Positions 6,533 through 15,096 are shown, counted from the stretch's first letter. The stretch is 26,741 nucleotides of DNA from JAPLDB01 sp038230515 (GCA_038230515.1 JBBRND010000046.1:1-26741); one strand, 5' to 3'. Notes: generated by a model from the sequence alone, not told the origin. Made by a program: numbers and translations.

Positions 6533-7819
6533 TCAAATCACCTTCACCAAAAAATAATTCTTCTTCCCTTTTTGAATAAGAATATATTTCCCGTTCAGCA
6601 AATCCGCAGTAGTTACCGAGCGATTCGCATCTTCCACTTTTGTTTTATTGATAGCCACACCACCACCCTGCAACATTTTTTTTGCGTCCCCCCGCGATGG
6701 AAAAATCTTCGTGTCATCACAAAGAAATTCAACAAGATTAATTCCTGCTTCCGTTTTTGATTTTGAAACTTCCACCTGCGGCACACCTTCAAACACGGCA
6801 AGCAAATCATCCTCCGATAAATTATTCAAATGCTCCGCAGTTCCTTTTCCAAAAAGAATTTCCGATGACTCCACAGCAGCATTGTAATCATTCTCCGAAT
6901 GAACGCGAATGGTAATATCCTTCGCCAACGCCTTTTGTAAAATGCGAAGATGTGGAGCAGCGTCATGGTCTTTCTCCATCGCTTCAATCTCTTCTTTCGT
7001 CATCAGCGTAAAAATGCGCACGTACTTTTTCACATCTTCATCAGACGCATTCAGCCAGAACTGGTAGAACTTATATGGAGATGTTTTCTTTGCATCAAGC
7101 CAAACATTTCCGCTTTCCGTTTTTCCGAACTTAGTTCCGTCCGCTTTCGTCATCAACTTACAAGTAATTCCATAAGCATCTCCCCGTATTTTTTTTCTGA
7201 TGAGCTCAGTGCCTGCCGTAATGTTTCCCCATTGGTCGGAACCACCCATTTGCAATTTGCAGTTTTTATTTTCATACAACCAATAAAAATCATAGGCCTG
7301 CATCAATATGTAATTAAATTCTGTAAAAGAAATATCTCCCTCTTGCGCAAGACGATCTTTAATAAATCCTTTGTTGAGAAGATAGCTCACTGTTAAAAAT
7401 TTTCCGGCATCGCGCATAAATTCAATGGTCCGAAGGCCTCTGAACCAGTCTGCATTGTTTACCAGCTCAGCAGCATTTACAGAAGAAGAAAAATCAAGAA
7501 AATGTTCAAGCTGTTTTTTTATACAATCGGCATTGTAATTTACCTCATCATCTGTTAAAAGTTTTCTCTCTTCCTTTTTACCTGAAGGATCGCCAATCAA
7601 ACCGGTTGCTCCACCCACGAGCGGGATTGGCTTGTGACCTGCTCTCTGAAAATGCATCAGAATCATGATCTGCACCAAACTGCCCACATGCAACGAATCA
7701 GCAGTTGGATCAAACCCAATATAGCCGGAAATTTTTTCTTTCTGTAATAATTCCTCCGTGCCCGGCATAATATCCTGAAGCATTCCGCGCCACCGCAGCT
7801 CTTCCACAAAATTTTTCAT
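6533..7819 (-). CDS. tyrS: Tyrosine--tRNA ligase
   Basis: This class I aminoacyl-tRNA synthetase charges tRNA-Tyr in the cytoplasm. The sequence shows YIGFDPTADSLHVGS, with the HIGH-type motif HVGS at residues 44-47, then PLVGGATGLIGDPSGK and QMGGSDQWGNITAG for tyrosine/ATP binding, and the KMSKS-type motif as KFGKT near residue 230. The last 70 residues form an S4-like RNA-binding domain (SRGDAKKMLQGGGVAINKTK). The length of 428 residues is normal for bacterial TyrRS. The frame allows a GTG one codon earlier at 7822, but the ATG at 7819 is the standard choice. A TATCTTCG box (7837-7844 on this strand) lies 18-25 bases upstream and may be the promoter. Confidence 0.97.
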   Translation of the reverse strand: MKNFVEELRWRGMLQDIMPGTEELLQKEKISGYIGFDPTADSLHVGSLVQIMILMHFQRAGHKPIPLVGGATGLIGDPSGKKEERKLLTDDEVNYNADCIKKQLEHFLDFSSSVNAAELVNNADWFRGLRTIEFMRDAGKFLTVSYLLNKGFIKDRLAQEGDISFTEFNYILMQAYDFYWLYENKNCKLQMGGSDQWGNITAGTELIRKKIRGDAYGITCKLMTKADGTKFGKTESGNVWLDAKKTSPYKFYQFWLNASDEDVKKYVRIFTLMTKEEIEAMEKDHDAAPHLRILQKALAKDITIRVHSENDYNAAVESSEILFGKGTAEHLNNLSEDDLLAVFEGVPQVEVSKSKTEAGINLVEFLCDDTKIFPSRGDAKKMLQGGGVAINKTKVEDANRSVTTADLLNGKYILIQKGKKNYFLVKVI

Positions 7820-7836
7820 CACTTTTATTTTGGTTG

Positions 7837-7844
7837 CGAAGATA
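7837..7844 (-). promoter_or_regulatory. Possible tyrS -7 box TATCTTCG
   Basis: On the minus strand TATCTTCG followed by CAACC lies just upstream of the tyrS start. It is identical to the box before the mannosyltransferase gene. No TTG was found 19-21 nt further upstream, so support is partial. Confidence 0.35.
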
Positions 7845-7928
7845 ATTTTAATGTCCCGATTATCTGGTCGGGGATTGCGGGAAGCATTTTAATTCTTAAT
7901 TCTGCAACTTTAATTTTCAATTTCATTT

Positions 7929-8933
7929 ATGATTCTTGTCACAGGGGGTACCGGTTTAGTAGGCGCACAACTTCTTTTTGATCTTTCATCCGCAGGAAAA
8001 AAAGTTCGTGCAATGAGAAGGTCAACAAGCAAAGATTCCGTTGTCAATCTTTTGTTTGCTGATAATCGCGAACTGCTCAGCAACATTCAATGGGTAGAAG
8101 GCGATACCACCGATGTGTATTCCGTACTCGAAGCAATGAAAGATGTTGACGAAGTTTATCATTGCGCAGCCAACGTTTCTTTTCTCCCTTCAAACATTGG
8201 GCAGATGATGAAAACAAATATTGAAGGAACAGCAAACATGGTCAACACTGCTTTAGAATGTGGCGTGAAAAAATTCTGCCACGTAAGTTCAGTGGCCGCC
8301 CTCGGAAGAGTGGAAGAAAACATATTGATAAACGAAACGGTTGTTTGGAAAAGATCAAAAAACAATTCCAACTATGCGATCAGCAAATACGGAGGCGAGC
8401 GCGAAGTATGGCGCGCTGTTGAAGAAGGACTAAATGCAGTGATCGTGAACCCAACCATCATCCTCGGTGCAGGCGACTGGAAGTCGGGAAGCACTGCCAT
8501 GTTCCGGCAACTATGGAACGGAATGAAATTCTATTCCGAAGGCATGATGGGTTTTGTAGATGTGCGTGATGTAACCCAATGCATGATTCAACTCATGCAG
8601 AAGAACTGTTTCGCACAGCGTTACATTATCAATGCAGAAAATATCTCTTATCACAATCTCTTTAATCTCATTACCGATAGTTTTCAAAAACCAAGAACAA
8701 ATATTCCAATCAATAAATTTTTAAGCGAAGTTGGTTGGCGCGCAGAAGCATTGCGTTGCTTTCTGTTGAGACAAAAGCCATTCATCACCAAAGAAACTGC
8801 GCGCAACAGTCAACTGCGGTGGAAATATTCAAACGAAAAAATAAAAAAGGAATTAGGAATTGAATTTATTCCGATAAAGGAATCCGTTGAGCGAACAACA
8901 AAACTTTTTTTGAAAGAAGTTGGCGCGGGATAA
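7929..8933 (+). CDS. NAD-dependent epimerase/dehydratase, extended SDR family (334 aa)
   Basis: The N-terminal Rossmann fold has TGGTGLVG (residues 5-12, TGxxGxxG), followed by the acidic-to-basic region KVRAMRRST, which may favour NADP. The catalytic residues are Ser120/121 in HVSSVAALG and the YxxxK pair Tyr149-Lys153 in SNYAISKYGGE. VNPTIILGAGDW and GFVDVRDVTQCMIQ are typical of dihydroflavonol-4-reductase-like SDRs. The substrate cannot be told from sequence; sugar nucleotides or hydroxy-acyl/isoprenoid compounds are possible. It is convergent with the DUF4296 operon and the two stop codons abut without a gap. The N-terminus starts directly at the Rossmann strand, which supports the ATG chosen. 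Confidence 0.9.
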   Translation: MILVTGGTGLVGAQLLFDLSSAGKKVRAMRRSTSKDSVVNLLFADNRELLSNIQWVEGDTTDVYSVLEAMKDVDEVYHCAANVSFLPSNIGQMMKTNIEGTANMVNTALECGVKKFCHVSSVAALGRVEENILINETVVWKRSKNNSNYAISKYGGEREVWRAVEEGLNAVIVNPTIILGAGDWKSGSTAMFRQLWNGMKFYSEGMMGFVDVRDVTQCMIQLMQKNCFAQRYIINAENISYHNLFNLITDSFQKPRTNIPINKFLSEVGWRAEALRCFLLRQKPFITKETARNSQLRWKYSNEKIKKELGIEFIPIKESVERTTKLFLKEVGAG

Positions 8934-9302
8934 TTATTTTTTCTGTGCCTCGCCCTGTTTCTTGCTCAACTCATTGATCACTTCATCATACATCTCCTGC
9001 ATAATTTCAGGATGCAGCGTGTAAAAGGAAATGCTGCTGTCGTACACTATTTTCTCTACATGATGCGTTTTCAAAATGTATGGCAGGTAGTCATTCAATG
9101 TAAAACGCGCAGTGTCCGCTTCATTGTGTAATCCTGCTGCTGCTTGGGCTATGTGAACATCCACAAGAATAGGAATCATTTCTTTTTGAGATAAAACCCC
9201 CTCAGGAGTTTTTACTTTTGATTTAGAGCACGAGCAAAAAACAAGAAACAGGAAGCAGGAAGCAACAAGCGGAAATAAGAAAATACGCTGTCTTGGTTTC
9301 AT
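8934..9302 (-). CDS. DUF4296 lipoprotein (122 aa)
   Basis: The signal peptide is followed by a Cys pair (LVFCSC, Cys23/Cys25) that serves as lipobox. The domain at residues about 33-115 shows the DUF4296 pattern: TPEGVLSQKEMIPILVDVHIAQAA, YLPYILKTHHVEKIVYDSSISFYTLHPEIMQEMYDEVI. It is a Bacteroidota-specific family of unknown function, probably helical and anchored in the envelope. Its ATG overlaps the stop of the dihydroorotase-like gene in an ATGA arrangement, so the two are translationally coupled. In other Bacteroidota this family is often found beside dihydroorotase and polyprenol-phosphate mannosyltransferase genes (recalled, not checked here), which matches this operon. Confidence 0.85.
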   Translation of the reverse strand: MKPRQRIFLFPLVASCFLFLVFCSCSKSKVKTPEGVLSQKEMIPILVDVHIAQAAAGLHNEADTARFTLNDYLPYILKTHHVEKIVYDSSISFYTLHPEIMQEMYDEVINELSKKQGEAQKK

Positions 9303-10633
9303 AATCGTTCAAATAAAATTCTCTTTCCTCTTTTTGTTTCATCGAACATTCCACTATCGTAAGCAAGATGCCCGCTCACAAAAGTATTCGTCACCGAAGA
9401 TTTGAAAGTAACCCCTTCAAACGGACTCCACCCGCATTTATACAAAATATTTTCCGTGGAAACTTTCCAGGGCGAATTCAGATTTACCAGAACAAGATCA
9501 GCAAAATATCCTTCACGTACATAACCGCGATCTTTAATCTGAAAGCAATCAGCCACTGCATGGCCCATCTTCTCCGCAATTTTTTCGAGTGAAATTTTTT
9601 TCTGATGAAAAAATTCGAGCATGGCAACCAAAGAATGTTGAACAAGCGGTCCTCCTGAAGGTGCTTTAAAATAGGTTTGATTTTTTTCTTCCAGCGTATG
9701 CGGAGCATGATCAGTTGCAATCACGTCAATTCGATTGTCAAGAACCGCCTTCAATATTTCTTCTTTATCAGTTCTTGTTTTGATCGCAGGGTTCCATTTA
9801 ATTTTTGTTCCGAGTTTTTCATAATAACCTTCATCAAACCATAAATGATGAATACATGCTTCAGCAGTAATTTTTTTTTCTTTTAGGGGAATATCATTTG
9901 TGAAAAGTACCAACTCTTTGGCTGTACTGATGTGCAGAATATGCAATCGTGTATTGTATTTCTTCGCAAGCGAAACAGCCAATGAGGATGACTTGAAGCA
10001 CGCCTCTTCACTCCTGATCTTCGGATGATATTTCATTGGAACGTCTTCTCCTTGCGCACGAAATTTCTCCATATTGTTTCGGATGGTCGCTTCGTCTTCG
10101 CAATGCGTAGCAATGAGCATTGATGATTTCGAGAAAATATTCTCTAACGTCTTTTCGCTATCCACCAACATATTTCCAGTTGAGGAGCCCATGAAAATCT
10201 TAATGCCGCAAACTTTCTCCGAATCTGTTTTCAAAACTTCTTCAAGGTTATCATTTGAAGCACCCATGAAAAAAGAAAAATTCGCAAGAGATTTTTGGAA
10301 AGCGAGCTGATATTTTTCTTCCAATAATTCCTGAGTCAATGTATTTGGAACGGTGTTCGGCATTTCCATGTAAGTCGTAACGCCTCCGGCAACTGCTGCT
10401 TTTGACTCCGTGTAAATATCTCCCTTGTGCATGAGACCCGGTTCGCGAAAGTGAACCTGGTCGTCAATCACTCCCGGAAAAAGAAAATTACCTGATGCAT
10501 CAAGAATGATTGCCGATGAATCAGAAATATTGCTACCGATTTTTTCAATTCGTTCACTTTTTATCAAAACATCTCCGTCAACGATTTTTCCTTCGTTGAC
10601 GATGCGGGCGTTTTTGATCAAATATTTTTTCAA
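9299..10633 (-). CDS. pyrC: Dihydroorotase-like amidohydrolase with an altered metal-binding motif (444 aa)
   Basis: A class I dihydroorotase would close carbamoyl-aspartate to dihydroorotate in pyrimidine synthesis. Recognised parts are FREPG (residues 62-66), EMPNTVPNT, the carboxylated-lysine region GIKIFMGSS (Lys145), THCED (His177), HILHIS (His231/234) and ATDHAPH (Asp308). The usual HxH before FREPG is QxH here: Gln59-Val60-His61 in DDQVHFRE, so one metal ligand of the canonical motif is missing. I recall the same form in other Bacteroidota copies. The start is TTG at 10633, three bases after the methyltransferase stop; no ATG or GTG fits the family N-terminus (MKKYLIKNARIVN). It could be a true dihydroorotase, a hydantoinase-like enzyme or a non-catalytic partner. 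Confidence 0.85.
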   Translation of the reverse strand: MKKYLIKNARIVNEGKIVDGDVLIKSERIEKIGSNISDSSAIILDASGNFLFPGVIDDQVHFREPGLMHKGDIYTESKAAVAGGVTTYMEMPNTVPNTLTQELLEEKYQLAFQKSLANFSFFMGASNDNLEEVLKTDSEKVCGIKIFMGSSTGNMLVDSEKTLENIFSKSSMLIATHCEDEATIRNNMEKFRAQGEDVPMKYHPKIRSEEACFKSSSLAVSLAKKYNTRLHILHISTAKELVLFTNDIPLKEKKITAEACIHHLWFDEGYYEKLGTKIKWNPAIKTRTDKEEILKAVLDNRIDVIATDHAPHTLEEKNQTYFKAPSGGPLVQHSLVAMLEFFHQKKISLEKIAEKMGHAVADCFQIKDRGYVREGYFADLVLVNLNSPWKVSTENILYKCGWSPFEGVTFKSSVTNTFVSGHLAYDSGMFDETKRGKRILFERL

Positions 10634-10636
10634 TGG

Positions 10637-11452
10637 TTATTTCTTCTTAGCAGCAAACACAATCGCCTGCATCGTTGACTTGCATGGGTGATCGCCAAAC
10701 CGTTCAACTAATGTTTCGTAAACTTTATTTTTCAAAACAACAATCGCACTCTCCTCACGCTCCCGAATTGCATTTACAATGGGGTTTCCCTCAACAATTC
10801 CAACAGCCATCACCTGAGCTGATTCAGCAACGCAGTCTTTTGTCACCACTTCACTATACACTTCAGTAAATCCCGCTTGCTTTACAAGAGTCATTACTTC
10901 TTCAATATTATGCATTGAGTAAGCTGCATTATATGAAGCAGGTACCTTGTTTTGAAAATGGCCTTTTACAATTTCTCTGCCTGTTGCACTCATCGGATTT
11001 GCCTCCAGTGTTCCCCATACACTAAACAGAAAAGTTCCACCGGGCTTGAGTACACGCAATGCTTCCTGCATTCCCTTTAATCTGTCGGGATAAAACATTA
11101 CTCCAAACTGAGTGACCATACAATCAAATTTATTGTCAGGAAAAGGAAGCGCTGTTGCATCCGTCAGTTGCCAGGAAATATTTCTGTTTGAATTTTTTGT
11201 TTGAGCAATCGCAAGCATGTCAGGATTGATGTCCGTTGAAATAAACTGAGCAGAAGGAATTTTATTGCTTAGATAGACTGAAGCTATGCCTGTGCCGCAA
11301 GCCGTTTCCAGCAGCGATGCTGGATTTAATTTCGCAGCGCGCTCTGCAATATCAATAGCGTAGGGCTCAAAGTAAACCGGGCCAAGTACTTCATCATAAA
11401 TTTTCGGAATAGACCCCCCGAAAGAAATATTGGTCTTGGTCTCAGTTGTCAT
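10637..11452 (-). CDS. Class I SAM-dependent methyltransferase (271 aa)
   Basis: The Rossmann-fold methyltransferase core is clear: motif I LLETACGTGIAS (residues 47-58), acidic ribose-binding loop STDINPDML, DATALPFPDNKFDCMVTQFG and ALRVLKPGGTFLFSVW. It belongs to the UbiE/Methyltransf_11-like group. The substrate is not identifiable; small molecules such as lipids or quinones are plausible. It sits 9 bases after the mannosyltransferase stop and 3 bases before the dihydroorotase-like TTG start, so it lies inside the operon. In the Bacteroidota arrangement I recall, these neighbours occur without a methyltransferase, so it may be a lineage-specific insertion (inference). Confidence 0.9.
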   Translation of the reverse strand: MTTETKTNISFGGSIPKIYDEVLGPVYFEPYAIDIAERAAKLNPASLLETACGTGIASVYLSNKIPSAQFISTDINPDMLAIAQTKNSNRNISWQLTDATALPFPDNKFDCMVTQFGVMFYPDRLKGMQEALRVLKPGGTFLFSVWGTLEANPMSATGREIVKGHFQNKVPASYNAAYSMHNIEEVMTLVKQAGFTEVYSEVVTKDCVAESAQVMAVGIVEGNPIVNAIREREESAIVVLKNKVYETLVERFGDHPCKSTMQAIVFAAKKK

Positions 11453-11461
11453 AATTTAATT

Positions 11462-12202
11462 TCATCGCTTAACTTTATTGTATTTTCTGAAAAAACTTTT
11501 CCACCGTAATTGAATTACTCCAAGCACTGCCTCCTGAAAAATTCCTTTGCTCATCTTGCTTGTTCCTTCGGTGCGGTCGGTGAACACAATTGGTACCTCC
11601 ACTATTTTAAATCCATGCTTCCACGCAGTGAATTTCATTTCGATCTGAAATGCATAGCCGATAAATTTTATTTTGTCAAGATCAATTGTTTCCAAAACTC
11701 TTCTGCGGTAACATTTGAATCCGGCAGTGGTATCCTTAATATGAATTCCCGTAACGATCCGTACATACACACTTGCGTAATAAGACATCACCACTCTGCC
11801 GAGGGGCCAGTTCACTACGTTCGCACCTTTGATGTAACGTGAGCCGATGGCAACATCGGCTCCTTCGTTTGCGCACGCGTTATGTAAGCGAAGAAGATCA
11901 TCTGGGTTGTGAGAGAAATCACAATCCATTTCAAAAATGAAATCATACTTTTTTTCAATCGCCCACTTGAAGCCGGTGATATAGGCAGTGCCTAAGCCGA
12001 GTTTGCCTGAACGCTCAAGTATGTGAAGTTTTTCAGAAAATTCTTTCTGAACATTTTTCACGATCGTGGCAGTCCCATCAGGCGAACCATCATCAATAAT
12101 GAGCAAATGAAAATCATGCGGCAACGAAAAAATTTTACGGATCATTTTCTCCGCATTCTCTTTTTCATTGTAAGTTGGAATTATGACAAGCGAATTGCTC
12201 AC
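11462..12202 (-). CDS. Polyprenol-phosphate mannosyltransferase-like GT2 (Dpm1 type, 246 aa)
   Basis: The enzyme transfers a sugar, typically mannose from GDP-mannose, to polyprenyl phosphate at the inner face of the membrane. Motifs are IPTYNEKEN (residues 8-16), LLIIDDGSPDGT (Asp37-Asp38), LGLGTAYITGFKWA, the DxD in FEMDCDFSHNP (Asp93/Asp95), IGSRYIKG and TTAGFKCYRR, all typical of Dpm1. It ends at SFFRKYNKVKR without C-terminal membrane helices, like the soluble Dpm1 subfamily. The start is GTG at 12202 and fits the family N-terminus. A complete promoter (TTG, 20 nt, TATCTTCG) ends 18 bases upstream, making it the first gene of the four-gene operon. The product could supply a lipid-linked sugar to GT-C enzymes such as the one at 18711-20219 (inference). 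Confidence 0.92.
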   Translation of the reverse strand: MSNSLVIIPTYNEKENAEKMIRKIFSLPHDFHLLIIDDGSPDGTATIVKNVQKEFSEKLHILERSGKLGLGTAYITGFKWAIEKKYDFIFEMDCDFSHNPDDLLRLHNACANEGADVAIGSRYIKGANVVNWPLGRVVMSYYASVYVRIVTGIHIKDTTAGFKCYRRRVLETIDLDKIKFIGYAFQIEMKFTAWKHGFKIVEVPIVFTDRTEGTSKMSKGIFQEAVLGVIQLRWKSFFRKYNKVKR

Positions 12203-12220
12203 AAAAAATATTTTTCGAAA

Positions 12221-12252
12221 CGAAGATAGTTTGAGAATGCGAATGTGACAAC
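12221..12252 (-). promoter_or_regulatory. Promoter of the mannosyltransferase-dihydroorotase-DUF4296 operon
   Basis: On the minus strand a GTTG (12252-12249) is followed by 20 nt and TATCTTCG (12228-12221). This matches the Bacteroidota -33/-7 layout with one change in the -7 box (C for T). The GTG start lies 18 bases after the -7 box. Confidence 0.55.
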
Positions 12253-12291
12253 TAAAAATTCAATTCGCCTGAATCGTACGTGAATTAAATT

Positions 12292-12741
12292 TTATTTAAC
12301 TAACCTTCGATGATAATTGATTTGTCCGAGATGATAATTAAGGTGAGCAGAAAGATGAATGAGAAAAAATTCTGTCTTGTAAATTTTGCCAAGCACTTCA
12401 AGAGGGAAATCCTTTTCAAGGTCTTCACTCTTTATTTTTTCAAGCGTATGGCTAACTTCTTTATTTGTGACCGCGATTTCCTGAAGCAATTTTTCCAAGG
12501 AAATATTTTTCATGGCAAATTCTGCTTCACGATTGCGGATGTATCCGCTGTTGCCGAGTGTAGCCCCGATGAAATGCCGCAAGTTCCCACAGATGTGAAG
12601 ACAAAGATTTCCTGTGCTGTTACTTATGCCAGGTTCAATTTTCCAGATCAGTGCTTCATCGGCATATTGATTGAGTTCCGTTTCGATTTTTTTCAAATCA
12701 CGATCAAAGATTTCGATCAAAACTTTTGTACTTACTGCCAT
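12292..12741 (-). CDS. DinB-family (DUF1572-like) protein (149 aa)
   Basis: The translation is predominantly helical and shows the metal-binding His set of the DinB/YfiT four-helix bundle: His49 in NLCLHICGNLRHF, and His133 and His137 in LIHLSAHLNYHLGQINYHR. The length and the N-terminal LIEIFDRDLKKIETELNQY fit DUF1572 members. Many DinB-family proteins are bacillithiol- or other thiol-dependent transferases, while the function of this subgroup is not established. It begins 9 bases after the acs stop and so is probably the second gene of an acs transcript. The His triad is complete, so it is likely an active metal-binding fold. Confidence 0.85.
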   Translation of the reverse strand: MAVSTKVLIEIFDRDLKKIETELNQYADEALIWKIEPGISNSTGNLCLHICGNLRHFIGATLGNSGYIRNREAEFAMKNISLEKLLQEIAVTNKEVSHTLEKIKSEDLEKDFPLEVLGKIYKTEFFLIHLSAHLNYHLGQINYHRRLVK

Positions 12742-12750
12742 AATTTAAAA

Positions 12751-14649
12751 TTATTTTATCGCTCCTGATTTTATTTCTTCTACTACTGAAGGATCGAGCA
12801 ATGTAGAAGTGTCTCCGAGATTACTCATTTCGCCTTCAGCAATCTTTCTTAAAATTCTCCGCATAATTTTTCCGCTGCGGGTTTTCGGAAGTCCTTTTAC
12901 GATTTGAATTTTATCGGGCTTCGCAATTGCGCCAACATATTTTGAAACTGTGTCAACAATTTCTTTTTTTAAAACATCCACATCATTTCTTACATGTTCC
13001 GGAATCACGAAAGCATATATCCCCCAACCCTTGATGTCATGCGGAAAACCAACCACGGCACTTTCAACGATATCCGGATGTTGGTTAATTGCATTTTCAA
13101 TTTCTGCAGTGCCAAGCAAATGTCCTGAAACTTTTATCACATCATCCACACGACCGGTAATGCGATAGTAACCATCTTCATCGCGCCTGCAGCCATCGCC
13201 CGTGAAATATAAATTTTTGTAATGCGAGAAATAATTTTCCTGACAGCGTTCATGATTGCCGTATGTCGTGCGTATAATTGATGGCCACGGAAATTTAATG
13301 CACAATCTTCCTTCTACTTTATTCCCTAAAAGTTCATTTCCTTTTTCATCAACAAGAACAGGTTGAATGCCGGGAAGAGGAAGCGTTGCAAACGAAGGTT
13401 TAGTTTTTGTAATTCCTGCAAGAGGAGAAATCATGATGCCGCCCGTTTCCGTTTGCCACCACGTATCAACGATCGGACAATTTTCTTTTCCGATATTTTT
13501 ATGATACCAATGCCACGCTTCTTCATTGATCGGTTCCCCAACCGTACCGAGCACACGGAGCGAGTTAAGTTTGTAGGGTTTTACAAAATCCAATCCCATT
13601 GCTTCGAGCGAACGAATGGCTGTTGGTGCTGTATAAAAAATATTTACCTGATGCTTGTCAATCACATTCCAGAATCTTCCGGCATCAGGAAAAGTAGGAA
13701 TGCCTTCGAACATAACTGTAGTTGCCCCACTCAGCAACGGACCATAAATTAAATAAGAGTGTCCCGTTATCCAGCCAACATCAGCAGTACACCAGTAAAC
13801 ATCTTTATCGTTGTACTGAAAAACATTTTGAAAAGTATAACTCGTGTAAACCATGTAGCCGCCACACGTATGCACAACTCCTTTTGGTTTTCCTGTTGAT
13901 CCGCTTGTGTAAAGAATAAAAAGCATGTCCTCCGAATCCATTTCTTCAGCAGCGCAATCCGAAGAAACTTTTTTTATTTCATCATGCCACCAAACATCTC
14001 TTTCATTTTTCATCATGATTGAGATATTAGTTCGTTTCAACACAATTACTTTTTTTACAGAAGTACATTGAATCAAAGCTTCGTCAATAATACTCTTGAG
14101 CGGAATATCTTTTGCTCCGCGAAATCCTCCATCAGCAGTGATTACCAAATTGCACTCTGCATCATTGATGCGATCAGCAAGTGATTGAAAAGAAAATCCT
14201 CCGAACACAACAGAATGAATAGCACCGATGCGCGCACAGGCAAGAACTGCAATTGCCAACTCAGGAACCATAGGCATGTAAATGCAAATACGATCTCCTT
14301 TTTTTGCTCCGTTATTTTTCAAAACGTTTGCGACGCGACAAACTTCTGCATGAAGTTCTCTGTAGGAAATTGTGCGGTGCTTTTCATTCAGATCATTCGG
14401 TTCCCAGATGATGACCGGCTGATCTCCTCTTGATTCAAGATGACGATCAAGACAATTTTCAGTAATGTTCAACTTGCCGTTGATAAACCATTTTACATCC
14501 GGCTCAGAAAAATTCCATTCCAAAACTTTGTCCCACTTTTTCTTCCAGAGAAAGGATTCTGCTTTCTCCGCCCAAAATGATTCCGGTTTTTCAACGCTGC
14601 GTTTGTATTCAGTTTGATATTCTTCAAACGTTGTGATTCGGGTTGTCAT
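12751..14649 (-). CDS. acs: Acetyl-CoA synthetase (AMP-forming)
   Basis: The enzyme activates acetate with ATP and CoA through acetyl-AMP, feeding acetate into central metabolism. Motifs are the P-loop-like YTSGSTGKPKG near residue 250, CTADVGWITGHSY, TWWQTETGGIM, YFTGDGCRRDEDGYYRITGR (hinge) and the C-terminal PKTRSGKIMRR with catalytic Lys594, the residue that Pat-type acetylases modify. The length of 632 residues is slightly below the usual 640-660. An in-frame ATG exists at 14760, but a -33/-7 promoter lies at 14701-14669, downstream of it, and the family N-terminus (FEEYQTEYKRSVEKPESFWAE) begins just after 14649, so the ATG at 14649 is chosen. It is followed by the DinB-family gene. Confidence 0.97.
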   Translation of the reverse strand: MTTRITTFEEYQTEYKRSVEKPESFWAEKAESFLWKKKWDKVLEWNFSEPDVKWFINGKLNITENCLDRHLESRGDQPVIIWEPNDLNEKHRTISYRELHAEVCRVANVLKNNGAKKGDRICIYMPMVPELAIAVLACARIGAIHSVVFGGFSFQSLADRINDAECNLVITADGGFRGAKDIPLKSIIDEALIQCTSVKKVIVLKRTNISIMMKNERDVWWHDEIKKVSSDCAAEEMDSEDMLFILYTSGSTGKPKGVVHTCGGYMVYTSYTFQNVFQYNDKDVYWCTADVGWITGHSYLIYGPLLSGATTVMFEGIPTFPDAGRFWNVIDKHQVNIFYTAPTAIRSLEAMGLDFVKPYKLNSLRVLGTVGEPINEEAWHWYHKNIGKENCPIVDTWWQTETGGIMISPLAGITKTKPSFATLPLPGIQPVLVDEKGNELLGNKVEGRLCIKFPWPSIIRTTYGNHERCQENYFSHYKNLYFTGDGCRRDEDGYYRITGRVDDVIKVSGHLLGTAEIENAINQHPDIVESAVVGFPHDIKGWGIYAFVIPEHVRNDVDVLKKEIVDTVSKYVGAIAKPDKIQIVKGLPKTRSGKIMRRILRKIAEGEMSNLGDTSTLLDPSVVEEIKSGAIK

Positions 14650-14668
14650 TTTACTTTTTTGGAATTGA

Positions 14669-14701
14669 CAAAGATAGAGATTGAGCGTTTTATGCCGCAA
14701 C
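14669..14701 (-). promoter_or_regulatory. acs promoter
   Basis: On the minus strand GTTG (14701-14698) is followed by 21 nt and TATCTTTG (14676-14669), an exact Bacteroidota -7 box. The acs ATG lies 19 bases further on. This is the best promoter match in the window and decides the acs start against the longer frame. Confidence 0.65.
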
Positions 14702-14835
14702 TTAAATCTTTCTAAAATGATGAGAAAAAGAGAAGAATTAAGTGCGGGGAAGAATTTCATTTCCTTTCAATAGTTCCTCAATTATTTCCTGTAGTCTAGC
14801 ATCTGTGAGATTACTAACTCTTTAATTCAAACAAT

Positions 14836-15096
14836 GTGAATAGCTCAGTAAGGCATCCCGATGCATTTCAAATTTTTATTTACGATTCAAATTTAAGATG
14901 TCTGAATACTACAAAAGAGGAGGTGCTGAAGTCGGGCTTTTACAATGTGATGTCAGAAACTGACAGGAAGGAAAGCATCAGTATTATCATTAAAATAAAC
15001 CTACAGGTAGTAATTACTGACCATCGCCTTGCTGACGGGCTTGATGCATTTATGTATGTAGAAGGTGTCTGGGAGTTCAGCCAATCAAAAAAATAA
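14836..15096 (+). CDS. Orphan small ORF (86 aa), possibly a gene remnant
   Basis: The frame starts at a GTG (14836) and reads MNSSVRHPDAFQIFIYDSNLRC, then EEVLKSGFYNVMSETDRKES, SIIIKINLQVVITDHRLADG and LDAFMYVEGVWEFSQSKK. The composition is balanced and alternates hydrophilic and beta-like stretches, so it looks more coding than the surrounding shadow frames. A hairpin with a T-run lies 27 bases after its stop, which supports a plus-strand transcript. An ATG overlaps at 14834 but is followed at once by a stop in its own frame. No domain was recognised. The absence of an ATG and the short length leave open that it is the end of a lost larger gene. Confidence 0.45.
   Translation: MNSSVRHPDAFQIFIYDSNLRCLNTTKEEVLKSGFYNVMSETDRKESISIIIKINLQVVITDHRLADGLDAFMYVEGVWEFSQSKK

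Noticed and set aside
6518..6534. Terminator between the small membrane gene and tyrS
   Set aside because: GATCAA/TTGATC can form a 6-bp stem, but no adjacent T-run follows on either strand.
14650..14760. acs start at the upstream ATG (14760)
   Set aside because: It adds 37 residues without family similarity and lies upstream of the -33/-7 promoter.
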